Source: Bacteroidota bacterium (GTDB taxonomy: Bacteria > Bacteroidota > Ignavibacteria > Kapaibacteriales > UBA2268). Taken from it: 10,302 nucleotides of DNA. Positions 1 to 7,193 of the stretch are shown one piece after another. The stretch lies in NCBI GenBank assembly GCA_024280675.1, contig JAJRPT010000095.1:1-10302 (forward strand), in the 5' to 3' direction. Every line of letters begins with the position of its first letter. Position 1 is the first letter of the stretch. Under the pieces are notes generated by a model. It did not search any database. It saw nothing but the letters and a program-made list of their open reading frames with translations, and was not told the DNA's origin. A program made the translations under genes and the position numbers.

Positions 1-813
1 GCACTTGAGTGTATCGAAAAGCGTGGAATAGATGTTCAAGATATTGATTGCATCTTGGTGGCAACCACAACTCCAGATTATATGTTTCCATGCACGGCGG
101 CGATGGTTCAGCATAAATTGGGAATAAAAGATTGCTGGGGATATGATATATTGGCAGCCTGTAGTGGCTTTCTTTTTGCACTTACCACAGCGGTGAAACT
201 TGTCGAGAGTGGAGCTGTAAAGAAACTGCTTCTTTGTGGAGCAGACAAGATGTCCGCAATTATGGATATGGAGGATAGATCTCATGCAATTTTATTTGGT
301 GACGGTGCTGGTGTTTGCCTGATTGAAAAATCCGATGATGATAAGCTAGGCGTGCGCGATTCAATACTCCGAATCGACGGCGGTGGAGGTCCTCATCTAA
401 TGCAAAAATCTGGTGGTTCGGTCAGCCCAGCTACGGTCGAAACTGTTGCTCGCAAAGAACATTTCATCTACCAAGAAGGCCAACCAGTCTTCAAAGCTGC
501 AGTCAAAGGCATGGCAGATGTCTCCGAAGAAATTATGAAAAAGAATAATTTATCCTCTTCTGAGATTGCTTGGCTTGTCCCTCATCAGGCAAATCTTAGA
601 ATAATTGACGCTTGTGCTCGTAGGATGGGGCTTGACAAAGAAAAAGTGATGATTAATATCCATAAATACGGCAATACAACGGCTGCAACAATTCCGTCCT
701 GTCTTTCCGAATGGCATGATGCTGGGAAATTGAGCAAAGGCGATAATTTGATTCTTGCAAGTTTTGGTGCTGGGTTTACTTGGGGTGCAATTTGGCTAAA
801 ATGGTCAATATAA
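1..813 (+). CDS. fabH: beta-ketoacyl-ACP synthase III (FabH), 5' partial
   Basis: Condenses acetyl-CoA (or a branched or other primer acyl-CoA) with malonyl-ACP to start type II fatty acid synthesis in the cytoplasm. The frame is open from base 1, so the start lies upstream; aligned on the active-site cysteine, about 58 residues are missing compared with E. coli FabH. The full Cys-His-Asn catalytic set is visible: Cys in AACSGF (codon at 160-162), His in PHQAN (583-585), and Asn in KYGNTTAA (673-675). The glycine-rich C-terminal end, ASFGAGFTWGA, is also typical. The gene stops with TAA 31 bp before fabD and heads the visible part of a fab operon. TTG codons near 55 lie inside the conserved fold and are not the start. 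Identification is secure; primer preference cannot be read from this sequence. Confidence 0.97.
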   Translation, partial: ALECIEKRGIDVQDIDCILVATTTPDYMFPCTAAMVQHKLGIKDCWGYDILAACSGFLFALTTAVKLVESGAVKKLLLCGADKMSAIMDMEDRSHAILFGDGAGVCLIEKSDDDKLGVRDSILRIDGGGGPHLMQKSGGSVSPATVETVARKEHFIYQEGQPVFKAAVKGMADVSEEIMKKNNLSSSEIAWLVPHQANLRIIDACARRMGLDKEKVMINIHKYGNTTAATIPSCLSEWHDAGKLSKGDNLILASFGAGFTWGAIWLKWSI

Positions 814-844
814 ATTTATTTTAATTATTTTATAAGAAAGTGGA

Positions 845-1771
845 ATGACAAAGGCATTTATATTTCCAGGTCAAGGTTCACAAGCGGTAGGTATGCTTGC
901 CGATTGGGTAGAACACCGCTCTGCAATACCTAAGAAATTAGACGAAGCCGGTGAGCTTATTGGAATAAATATTAAGAAAATAATGTTCGAAGGGCCAAAA
1001 GAATTGTTGAGGGAGACTAGATACACTCAAGCGGCACTTTATCTTCATTCGGCAATAGTTTCCGACTATGTGAAAGAGTTGGGGCATTTCCCAATGGCAG
1101 TGGCCGGTCATAGTGTGGGCGAATATGCCGCTCTTTATTCGGCTGGAGTGATTGACTTTTGGTCTGGACTAGAGCTTGTTGCTCTTCGTGGCAAGTTAAT
1201 GTTTGATGCAGGAGAAACTGTGCCAGGGACTATGTTTGCCGTAATTGGTCTTGATGATGATAAGGTGGATAATCTTTGCAATGAGTTAAATGATTCAGAG
1301 TCTGGGAAAATTATTGTGGCAGCAAATTATAATTGCCATGGGCAAGTGGTTATTTCTGGTTCAAGAGATTATTTGCGCGAAATCTCTCCAAGGTTCAAAG
1401 AATCTGGTGCAAGAATGGTGAAAGAGTTGCAAGTGAGTGGTGCATTTCATTCGCCCCTAATGGCGGTGGCAAAAGAAAAGTTAGCAAAGAAAATAAACTC
1501 AACAAAATTTTCCAATACCAACATCCCGGTATTTACCAATGTAGGAGCCACTCCAGAAACTAATCCAGAAAAATTAAAAGAATTACTAATAGCTCAACTT
1601 ACTTTGCCAGTCCCTTGGACATCGGTCATGGGAAATATGTACGGCTTTGGAGTTAGGGAATTTGCAGAAATTGGATCGGGAAAAGTGTTAAGCGGCCTTG
1701 TAAAAAGATCTGTTTCTGGTGTGGAAATAATAAATGTGGATAAATATGAAGACTTAGAAAATTTATCTTAA
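845..1771 (+). CDS. fabD: malonyl-CoA:ACP transacylase (FabD)
   Basis: Transfers malonyl from malonyl-CoA to the phosphopantetheine arm of AcpP, supplying the extender unit for FabH and FabF. It is 308 residues, the usual family length (E. coli about 309). Visible motifs are GQGSQ at residues 9-13 (oxyanion hole), GHSVGEYAAL with nucleophile Ser90, Arg115 in ALRG (binds the malonyl carboxylate), and His202 in GAFHSP (catalytic dyad). The ATG at 845 is preceded only by a weak purine stretch (AAGAAAGTGGA). The N-terminus KAFIFPGQGSQ matches the family's normal beginning, which supports this start. It lies 31 bp after fabH and 34 bp before fabG and is almost certainly co-transcribed with them. 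Confidence 0.97.
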   Translation: MTKAFIFPGQGSQAVGMLADWVEHRSAIPKKLDEAGELIGINIKKIMFEGPKELLRETRYTQAALYLHSAIVSDYVKELGHFPMAVAGHSVGEYAALYSAGVIDFWSGLELVALRGKLMFDAGETVPGTMFAVIGLDDDKVDNLCNELNDSESGKIIVAANYNCHGQVVISGSRDYLREISPRFKESGARMVKELQVSGAFHSPLMAVAKEKLAKKINSTKFSNTNIPVFTNVGATPETNPEKLKELLIAQLTLPVPWTSVMGNMYGFGVREFAEIGSGKVLSGLVKRSVSGVEIINVDKYEDLENLS

Positions 1772-1805
1772 TGACTAATTATTAGTATATTTGTAATCTT
1801 GAAAA

Positions 1806-2555
1806 ATGAAAATGAGTGAAATTAATTTGAAAAAAGTAGCAGTAGTTACAGGCGGAACAAAAGGTATAGGTCAAGGAATTGTCTTAGAGCTGGCAAGTCG
1901 TGGTTTTCTGGTGTATGCCCTCGGTAGAAATTTACCCGAAATGAACAATTATACGCAAGATTCAACACTTGCAGAAAACATTCACTTTGCAAAGTGCGAT
2001 GTTTCTAATTTTGACCAAGTGAGCGAAGTATTTAGCTCAATAGTTAAAGAAGCTGGTAGGATTGACGTTCTGGTCAATAATGCTGGCATTACAAAAGATG
2101 GTCTGCTGCTGAGGATGAAAGAGACGGACTGGGACGCTGTGATGGACATTAATCTCAAAGGTGCTTTCAATACTTCCAAGGCAGTGGCTCGCACTATGAT
2201 GGGGCAACGCTCAGGTCGGATTATTAACATTGGATCGATTGTTGGGACTACTGGGAACGCTGGTCAATCGAATTATTCTGCGTCAAAGTCAGGTCTTGTT
2301 GGCTTTACTAAATCACTTGCATCCGAGCTTGGCTCGCGCAATATTTTAGTAAATTTAATTGCGCCTGGTTATATTCAAACCGATATGACAGCAAATTTGA
2401 CAAAGGAGCAGTTGAAGGCTTTTGTTTCCAATATACCGCTCAAACGAGCTGGGCTTCCAGAAGATATTGCCCGAGTTGTTGCTTTTTTTGCAGGCGTTGA
2501 TTCGTCTTATATTACGGGGCAAATCATCCATGTAGACGGCGGTTTGGCAATGTAG
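1806..2555 (+). CDS. fabG: 3-oxoacyl-ACP reductase (FabG)
   Basis: NADPH-dependent short-chain dehydrogenase/reductase that reduces 3-ketoacyl-ACP to 3-hydroxyacyl-ACP. It has 249 residues, normal for the family. The cofactor-binding TGGTKGIG lies at residues 15-22 and NNAG at 91-94. The catalytic tetrad is Asn116, Ser144, Tyr157 and Lys161 (YSASK), and the C-terminus HVDGGLAM is characteristic. Two in-frame ATGs, at 1806 and 1812, are both possible starts; neither has a strong ribosome-binding site, so the choice of 1806 is arbitrary by two codons. The gene ends with TAG, which shows that UAG works as an ordinary stop in this genome; this matters for the interrupted fumC further on. It is third in the fab operon, 61 bp before acpP. 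Confidence 0.97.
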   Translation: MKMSEINLKKVAVVTGGTKGIGQGIVLELASRGFLVYALGRNLPEMNNYTQDSTLAENIHFAKCDVSNFDQVSEVFSSIVKEAGRIDVLVNNAGITKDGLLLRMKETDWDAVMDINLKGAFNTSKAVARTMMGQRSGRIINIGSIVGTTGNAGQSNYSASKSGLVGFTKSLASELGSRNILVNLIAPGYIQTDMTANLTKEQLKAFVSNIPLKRAGLPEDIARVVAFFAGVDSSYITGQIIHVDGGLAM

Positions 2556-2574
2556 AAATAGAAATTTAGAAAAG

Positions 2575-2607
2575 TATAAAATTATTTAAAATCATATAAA
2601 ATTATTT
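2575..2607 (+). repeat. 20-bp-period AT-rich tandem duplication before acpP
   Basis: The 13-mer TATAAAATTATTT occurs at 2575-2587 and again at 2595-2607, a period of 20 bp. It sits in the 61-bp gap between fabG and acpP, directly before the acpP ribosome-binding site (GGAG, 2608-2611, five bases from the ATG). Each copy contains a TATAAA that could act as a -10 element, so the duplication may carry an internal acpP promoter or an A/U-rich translation enhancer. The repeat is seen directly; a function is only inferred. Confidence 0.5.
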
Positions 2608-2616
2608 GGAGTTATC

Positions 2617-2853
2617 ATGTCTGATATGCAATCGAAAGTAGTAGAAATCGTTGTTACGAAATTAGGTGTCGAAGAATCTCAAGTTACACCACAAGCATCA
2701 TTTACCAAAGATCTTGGTGCCGATTCACTCGATACAGTAGAGATTATCATGGAGTTCGAAAAGGAATTCGACCTTACTATCGAAGATGAAGATGCAGAAA
2801 AAATCCAAACGGTAGGCGATGTACTAGAATATTTAAAAGGTCAGTTAGATTAA
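2617..2853 (+). CDS. acpP: acyl carrier protein (AcpP)
   Basis: Small acidic carrier of growing acyl chains. It is 78 residues, the standard length. Ser37 in DLGADSLDTVE is the attachment site for 4'-phosphopantetheine, which is added by the holo-ACP synthase (not in this window). The helix II recognition surface (SLDTVEIIMEFEKEF) is acidic, as needed for docking to FabD, FabG, FabH and FabF. The ATG at 2617 has a clear GGAG at 2608-2611 with five-base spacing. It lies between fabG and fabF, its usual neighbours. A hairpin straddles its stop codon, and an AT-rich repeat precedes it. Both fit the general observation that ACP is needed in much greater amounts than the other enzymes, but the regulatory role is inference. 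Confidence 0.98.
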   Translation: MSDMQSKVVEIVVTKLGVEESQVTPQASFTKDLGADSLDTVEIIMEFEKEFDLTIEDEDAEKIQTVGDVLEYLKGQLD

Positions 2854-2877
2854 TTTAATTTTGAGAATTAGTTAATC
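2848..2877 (+). terminator. AT-rich hairpin over the acpP stop; possible attenuator
   Basis: GATTAA (2848-2853, containing the TAA stop) pairs with TTAATC (2872-2877), and TAATT (2856-2860) pairs with AATTA (2866-2870) around a TTGAG loop, with a small internal asymmetry. A run of five T lies at 2884-2888, six bases beyond the stem. The stem is nearly all A-U, so it would be a weak terminator. Partial termination or 3'-end protection of acpP mRNA before fabF is plausible but unproven. Confidence 0.3.
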
Positions 2878-2915
2878 ATCGACTTTTTACTAAAATATAT
2901 AATTCAAGGATAATA

Positions 2916-4169
2916 ATGCCAAAATTTGACTTCCCAAAAGTCGTTATTACTGGTCTTGGGGCAGTGACTCCCATAGGTAAGACGGTAAAAGAATATGAAG
3001 AGGGGCTTTATTCGGGTAAATCTGGATCTGATTTAATTACTCGTTTTGATGCAACTCATTTCAAGACTCGATTTGCTTGCGAGGTAAAAGATTTTGACCC
3101 GACCATTACCATTTCACGCAAAGAAGTTCAGCGAATGGATTTGTTTTCTCAATTTGCAATGGTTGCCTCCGAAGAAGCTATCATTGACTCTGGCTTAGAT
3201 TTAGAAAATACTGATTTAGAAAGAATTGGTGTGATAATTGGTTCTGGAATCGGAGGAATGGCAACCTACCAAGACCAAGTCCAGCAGCTTTTCACACGAG
3301 ATGGGAAACCAGACAGAATCTCGCCATTCTTTGTTCCGATGCTAATCTCTGATATTGCAGCAGGTCATGTTGCGATTCGTTGGGGATTAAAAGGGCCAAA
3401 TTATGCAACTGTATCGGCTTGTGCCACATCATCTCATTCTATTGCCGATGCCCTTATGCTATTGCAAAGAGGTTCGGCCAATGTCATGGTAGTTGGTGGA
3501 TCTGAGGCAGTTGTCTGCCCAATGGGTGTTGGCGGATTCAATGCAATGAGAGCCCTTTCGCAAAATAATGATAATTACAAAACTGCATCCCGTCCATTCG
3601 ATAAAAGTCGTGATGGCTTCGTAATCGGAGAGGGTGCTGGAATTATTGTGCTGGAAACAGAAGGACATGCAAAAGCTCGTGGAGCTAGAATTTACGCAGA
3701 AATTGCTGGCTTTGGCATGACCGACGATGCCTTTCATATCACACAACCCGCAAAAGGCGGCGAGGGTGCGGTGCGTTCAATGAAAATTGCCATCGAAGAT
3801 GCGGGTCTTGTGCCAGAAGATATTGACTATATAAATGCTCACGGAACATCCACTCCTTTCAACGACAGGGGCGAAACGGGAGCGATTAAAACTGTTTTCG
3901 GTGACCACGCATATAACTTATGCGTCAGCTCCACTAAATCAATGACTGGTCATTTGCTTGGTGCAGCCGGAGCTATTGAAGCCGTTGCTACCATACTTGC
4001 AATTTATAATAGCAAAATTCCACCAACAATTAACTACGAAAACCCTGACCCAGATTGCGACCTCGACTATGTGCCAAATGTTGCAAAAGAGAAAAATATA
4101 AATAATGCAATCTCCAATACTTTTGGATTCGGTGGACACAATGCCACATTATGTTTCAAGAAATATTAA
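2916..4169 (+). CDS. fabF: beta-ketoacyl-ACP synthase II (FabF)
   Basis: Elongating condensing enzyme: joins acyl-ACP with malonyl-ACP, with loss of CO2. It has 417 residues, typical for FabF/KAS II (about 410-420). The Cys-His-His catalytic set is complete: Cys169 in VSACATSSHS, His309 in NAHGTSTPFND and His346 in GHLLGAAGA. Lys341 (STKSMTGH) and the GFGG turn near residues 404-407, which gates the acyl pocket, are also present. The ATG at 2916 has AAGGA at 2906-2910, a good Shine-Dalgarno at five-base spacing. It follows acpP by 62 bp and precedes rnc by 12 bp. Assigned as FabF rather than FabB from the cluster position next to acpP and the overall motif wording; KAS I/II substrate range cannot be proved from sequence alone. 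Confidence 0.97.
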   Translation: MPKFDFPKVVITGLGAVTPIGKTVKEYEEGLYSGKSGSDLITRFDATHFKTRFACEVKDFDPTITISRKEVQRMDLFSQFAMVASEEAIIDSGLDLENTDLERIGVIIGSGIGGMATYQDQVQQLFTRDGKPDRISPFFVPMLISDIAAGHVAIRWGLKGPNYATVSACATSSHSIADALMLLQRGSANVMVVGGSEAVVCPMGVGGFNAMRALSQNNDNYKTASRPFDKSRDGFVIGEGAGIIVLETEGHAKARGARIYAEIAGFGMTDDAFHITQPAKGGEGAVRSMKIAIEDAGLVPEDIDYINAHGTSTPFNDRGETGAIKTVFGDHAYNLCVSSTKSMTGHLLGAAGAIEAVATILAIYNSKIPPTINYENPDPDCDLDYVPNVAKEKNINNAISNTFGFGGHNATLCFKKY

Positions 4170-4181
4170 AATGATGACGAA

Positions 4182-4937
4182 GTGATTTCAAAACTTTTTA
4201 AATTATTTAAAAGCAATAAATCCAATTCTGAGGATCTTTTTCCTAGAGTTGGATTTTTTTCCTCTGCAGACATTGAAGAATTAGAAAAAATCATTGGTCT
4301 TAAGATTAAAAACAAATCATGTTTTGAACAAGCATTTATCCACCGTTCATTTCCTAGAGATTACAAGTCTAAAATCTTTTCAAATCAGAGACTAGAGTTC
4401 TTTGGTGATTCGGTCTTGGGTATGATAGTGGGCGAGCATCTTTTTTCTGAGTATCCTTTTCGTTCTGAAGGCGACCTTACAAAAATAAGATCTGTTTATG
4501 TGAATAATTCAACATTGGCAAAATGTGCCGAAGAGTTGGGTCTCAGAAAATTTCTTCAAATAGGCGAACAAACTAAAAATATTAAAGACAAGGGTCTTGA
4601 TTCTATGTTAAGTGATGCTTGCGAGGCACTAATTGGTGCAATTTATTTTGACTCTGGACTGGATAAAACAAGAGAATTTATAATAGGAAAGCTGCTTCCC
4701 GTCATGGAATCAAATAAGGACTTGCTAAATAAAAATTATAAGAGTATTTTGCTTGAATTCTTTCAGGCAAAAGGAGAAAATCCTCCCACCTACCAAACAC
4801 TTTCCGAGGATGGTCCCGATCATTCCAAGGGTTTTAATGTAGGAGTATTTTTGGGTGAGAAAATGATTGGAAGTGGTAGCGGAAAATCAAAGAAAATTGC
4901 AGAGCAAAATGCGGCTTGCAGTGCCTTGGGTAAATAA
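4182..4937 (+). CDS. rnc: ribonuclease III (Rnc)
   Basis: Double-strand-specific endoribonuclease acting in rRNA processing and mRNA turnover. It has 251 residues: a Lys/Phe-rich N-terminal extension of about 30, the RNase III domain (about 30-175) and a C-terminal double-stranded-RNA-binding domain (about 185-251, with GSGSGKSKKIAEQNAA). The signature is NQRLEFFGDSVLG, with Glu72 and Asp76; the second metal-binding pair is Asp145 and Glu148 in SDACEALIGAIY, and Glu96 matches the further conserved acid. The glutamate usual at the second signature position (NERLE) is Gln69, a common variant. The start is the GTG at 4182. The frame is the same as that of fabF and is bounded by fabF's TAA at 4167-4169, so no longer protein is possible. 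fab-rnc linkage is common in bacteria. Confidence 0.95.
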   Translation: MISKLFKLFKSNKSNSEDLFPRVGFFSSADIEELEKIIGLKIKNKSCFEQAFIHRSFPRDYKSKIFSNQRLEFFGDSVLGMIVGEHLFSEYPFRSEGDLTKIRSVYVNNSTLAKCAEELGLRKFLQIGEQTKNIKDKGLDSMLSDACEALIGAIYFDSGLDKTREFIIGKLLPVMESNKDLLNKNYKSILLEFFQAKGENPPTYQTLSEDGPDHSKGFNVGVFLGEKMIGSGSGKSKKIAEQNAACSALGK

Positions 4938-4957
4938 TAAAATAAAGGTAAATAAAA

Positions 4958-6400
4958 TTGGAAAAATTAATATTTGAAAAATCGGCAGAAGGTAGGGTTG
5001 GGTACACTCTTCCGCAGATTGAAGTTCCTAGAGTTAGTGGGAATTTATCTGAACAGAAGCAGAGAAAGACTCCTCCAAGACTGCCACAAGTCAGCGAAAT
5101 TGAAGTTGCACGTCATTTCCAAAGACTCTCTCATTTGAATTTCAATATTGAAACGGGGATGTATCCACTTGGCTCTTGTACAATGAAGTATAATCCAAAA
5201 GTCAATGAAAAAGTTGCTAATCTTACTGGATTTACGGGTCTCCACCCTCTACTATCTGAGGAGCACACACAAGGTGCCTTAAAATTAATGTATGAATTGG
5301 GTGAATGCCTAAAAGAAATTACTGGACTCAGCGGAGTCTCATTGCAACCAGTTGCTGGCTCACAAGGCGAGCTTACGGGGATTTATCTTTTCAAGGCGTA
5401 TCATGCTTCCCGTGGCGATCAAAGGCGTGACACGATTTTAATTCCAGATTCAGCCCACGGGACTAATCCATCGTCGGCTGCCATTGCTGGGATGAAAATA
5501 CAATCTGTTAATTCAAATGAGCATGGGAAAATCGATCTTGCCGATCTTAAATCAAAGCTCGGCGACCATATTGCGGGATTCATGGTGACTAATCCTAGCA
5601 CAGTTGGAATATTTGAATCTGAGATAATAGAAGTACAAAAAACAGTATCCGAATCTGGTGGTCTGATGTATATGGATGGTGCAAATCTTAATGCCCTTTT
5701 GTCTATTGTCCGTCCTGGTGAGATGAGATTTGATTGTATGCACATAAATCTTCACAAAACATTTTCCACTCCTCATGGCGGGGGAGGACCTGGTGCTGGG
5801 CCAATTTGTGTGAGTGAGCGTTTAATTCCATTTCTGCCAACGCCGTCGGTGGAAAAAGATGGAGATGATTATAGGCTAGAGTATAATAATCCAGATTCAA
5901 TCGGACGAGTCCATGCTTTCTTTGGCAATTTTGGAGTATTAGTTCGTGCCTATACTTATATCAGAATGCTAGGAGCAAAGGGCCTCAAAGCAGTGAGTGA
6001 AAATGCGGTCATTAATGCAAATTATTTATTGGCTCGCCTAAAGGATGACTTCGATGTGCCTTTTGCTGGGCATTGTATGCATGAGTTTATTCTGAGTGGT
6101 AATCGTCAGAAAAATATTGGAGTTTCTACTCGTGATATGGCAAAAAGGTTGCTCGATTATGGTTTCCATGCACCGACTGTTTACTTCCCACTTGTTGTGC
6201 CAGAGGCTATACTTATTGAACCGACCGGAACTGAGAACAAGCAAAATCTTGATGGCTTTGCCGATGCCATGATAGCCATTGCTCGTGAGACAGAGAACAC
6301 TCCAGAGATTGTTATCAATGCTCCAGAATCTACTCCAATAAAAAGACTAGACGAGGCAGGTGCAAATCGCAATCTAAATATCCGTTATGATTTTGCTTGA
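4958..6400 (+). CDS. gcvPB: glycine dehydrogenase (decarboxylating) subunit 2 (GcvPB)
   Basis: PLP-dependent half of the two-subunit P-protein of the glycine cleavage system: decarboxylates glycine and passes the aminomethyl group to lipoylated H-protein. It has 480 residues, the normal length for subunit 2. The PLP lysine is Lys267 in INLHKTFSTPHGGGGPG, followed by the glycine-rich loop. Other conserved blocks are MYPLGSCTMKYNPK (69-81), QPVAGSQGEL (130-139) and DSAHGTNPSSAA (164-175). The start is TTG at 4958, supported by AAAGG at 4944-4948 and by the family-like opening KLIFEKSAEGRVGYTLP. It follows rnc by 20 bp, so it probably shares the fab-rnc transcript. The partner genes gcvPA, gcvT and gcvH are not in the window and must lie elsewhere. 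Confidence 0.95.
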   Translation: MEKLIFEKSAEGRVGYTLPQIEVPRVSGNLSEQKQRKTPPRLPQVSEIEVARHFQRLSHLNFNIETGMYPLGSCTMKYNPKVNEKVANLTGFTGLHPLLSEEHTQGALKLMYELGECLKEITGLSGVSLQPVAGSQGELTGIYLFKAYHASRGDQRRDTILIPDSAHGTNPSSAAIAGMKIQSVNSNEHGKIDLADLKSKLGDHIAGFMVTNPSTVGIFESEIIEVQKTVSESGGLMYMDGANLNALLSIVRPGEMRFDCMHINLHKTFSTPHGGGGPGAGPICVSERLIPFLPTPSVEKDGDDYRLEYNNPDSIGRVHAFFGNFGVLVRAYTYIRMLGAKGLKAVSENAVINANYLLARLKDDFDVPFAGHCMHEFILSGNRQKNIGVSTRDMAKRLLDYGFHAPTVYFPLVVPEAILIEPTGTENKQNLDGFADAMIAIARETENTPEIVINAPESTPIKRLDEAGANRNLNIRYDFA

Positions 6401-6417
6401 TTTATTTTGAATCAATG

Positions 6418-6452
6418 TTTTGAGTTATGAACAAAAACACGAGGACTCAAAA
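6418..6452. terminator. inverted repeat between converging genes
   Basis: TTTTGAGT at 6418-6425 is perfectly complementary to ACTCAAAA at 6445-6452, with a 19-base loop. It lies 18 bp after the gcvPB stop and just before the fumC remnant on the other strand, where a bidirectional terminator would be expected. The stem is only eight pairs with a long loop and no clear T-run, so the call is weak. On the minus strand a smaller GTGA/TCAC stem followed by TTTT (6449-6465) is an alternative end for the fumC-side transcript. Confidence 0.25.
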
Positions 6453-6461
6453 GTGACAGCA

Positions 6462-6585
6462 TCACCCAATATTGGGACTGAGCATTTGCTCTGGTTTGAT
6501 TAAATCATCAAACTCCTCACCACTCAAAATATTCAGATAAATGGCAGCTTCTCGCAAAGTACTGCCCGTTTTGTGGGCGTGTTTT
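6462..6585 (-). pseudogene. fumC 3'-end remnant (duplicated C-terminal fragment)
   Basis: Read on the minus strand this codes for the last 40 residues of class II fumarase, from KHAHKTGSTLREAA to EQMLSPNIG, then TGA. It matches the 3' end of the neighbouring fumC (7194-7317) at 108 of 124 positions by my hand count, with three amino-acid differences (Ser/Gly, Tyr/His, Asp/Lys). It has no start, no upstream fumarase sequence and no catalytic part, so it cannot make an enzyme. Homology stops exactly at the stop codon on one side and, on the other, within the stop codon of the 196-codon gene. It is either the original fumC end displaced by an insertion or a fragment brought in with it. Confidence 0.93.
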
Positions 6586-7174
6586 AGCAACTAGAACTTT
6601 TTGATACTTTGCATTTTGATTTATTATCGCACTTTTTATTGTTTATACAACTAAAACAATCTTTATAAATGCAAAGAATTTCTTCGATTTCCCAACATTT
6701 TAATTCATTAAAATCATTTGGAAGAATACTTTTGTCAATAGTTCTTCCTAGTCGTTTTCTACCGAGTAAATTCCACGACCCCTTCCTTGTTCCAGCGTGT
6801 AAATATATTTTATTTGGTTCTAGTTTAGGGTTTAGACATTGACCAATTATAATTGCTACATCATAAATGGCAAGTTCTCCAATTCCTTTAATTCCTTGTC
6901 CAACAGGATTTACAATCTTCCAAAGTTCATCAAAGGTATTAGCCATTTCAATTCTAGAAATCCATTTGACTAATTCATCACCAAAAAATTTTAAATCATT
7001 AGACTTTAAACGTAGTTGGTGAGGATTTCTTTTACCATTATTATCTTCAGAAGATGCAGCACGTTTTATAGCCTCTTCCAAGTTGTTTGCATTTTGGCAA
7101 TGCTCAACCCAAGTATCAGGCTCGCATTTTCTCCAACATTTGTAATCTCTAATAATATCTTTGTATGTTTTCAT
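6584..7174 (-). CDS. unknown protein with HhH-like segment and Cys cluster
   Basis: I do not recognise a named family. It has 196 residues from the ATG at 7172-7174, which is preceded by GGGA at suitable spacing; a longer TTG start at 7201 would overlap the fumC end and is less likely. Residues 92-110 (core IKGIGELAIYDVA) look like a helix-hairpin-helix DNA-binding motif, followed by a conserved-looking IYLHAGTRKG (123-132). The C-terminus is rich in cysteines (160, 168, 173, 176, 182, 188, 196); Cys168-x4-Cys173-x2-Cys176-x5-Cys182 resembles the endonuclease III iron-sulfur loop (C-x6-C-x2-C-x5-C). The Lys and Asp that HhH-GPD glycosylases use for catalysis are not evident at the matching places. 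It starts 19 bp after fumC. It is more AT-rich than its neighbours: hand-counted 60-base lines gave 22, 33 and 42% GC, against 50% in a fumC line. It ends exactly at a duplicated fumC end, so it looks acquired, and its C-terminus may be truncated. Confidence 0.75.
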   Translation of the reverse strand: MKTYKDIIRDYKCWRKCEPDTWVEHCQNANNLEEAIKRAASSEDNNGKRNPHQLRLKSNDLKFFGDELVKWISRIEMANTFDELWKIVNPVGQGIKGIGELAIYDVAIIIGQCLNPKLEPNKIYLHAGTRKGSWNLLGRKRLGRTIDKSILPNDFNELKCWEIEEILCIYKDCFSCINNKKCDNKSKCKVSKSSSC

Positions 7175-7193
7175 TTCATTCCCGATTAATATT

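Noticed and set aside
4171..4185. ATG at 4171 as the rnc start
   Set aside because: It is in another frame and meets TGA within a few codons; the GTG at 4182 is the first usable start in the rnc frame after the fabF stop.
4938..4957. Glycine riboswitch before gcvPB
   Set aside because: Only 20 bp separate rnc from gcvPB, far too short for the aptamer, and none of its conserved structure is present.
6586..7193. Insertion sequence or integrase in the fumC-flanked insert
   Set aside because: The only gene there has no DDE, HUH or tyrosine/serine recombinase motifs, and no terminal inverted repeats were seen at the segment ends.
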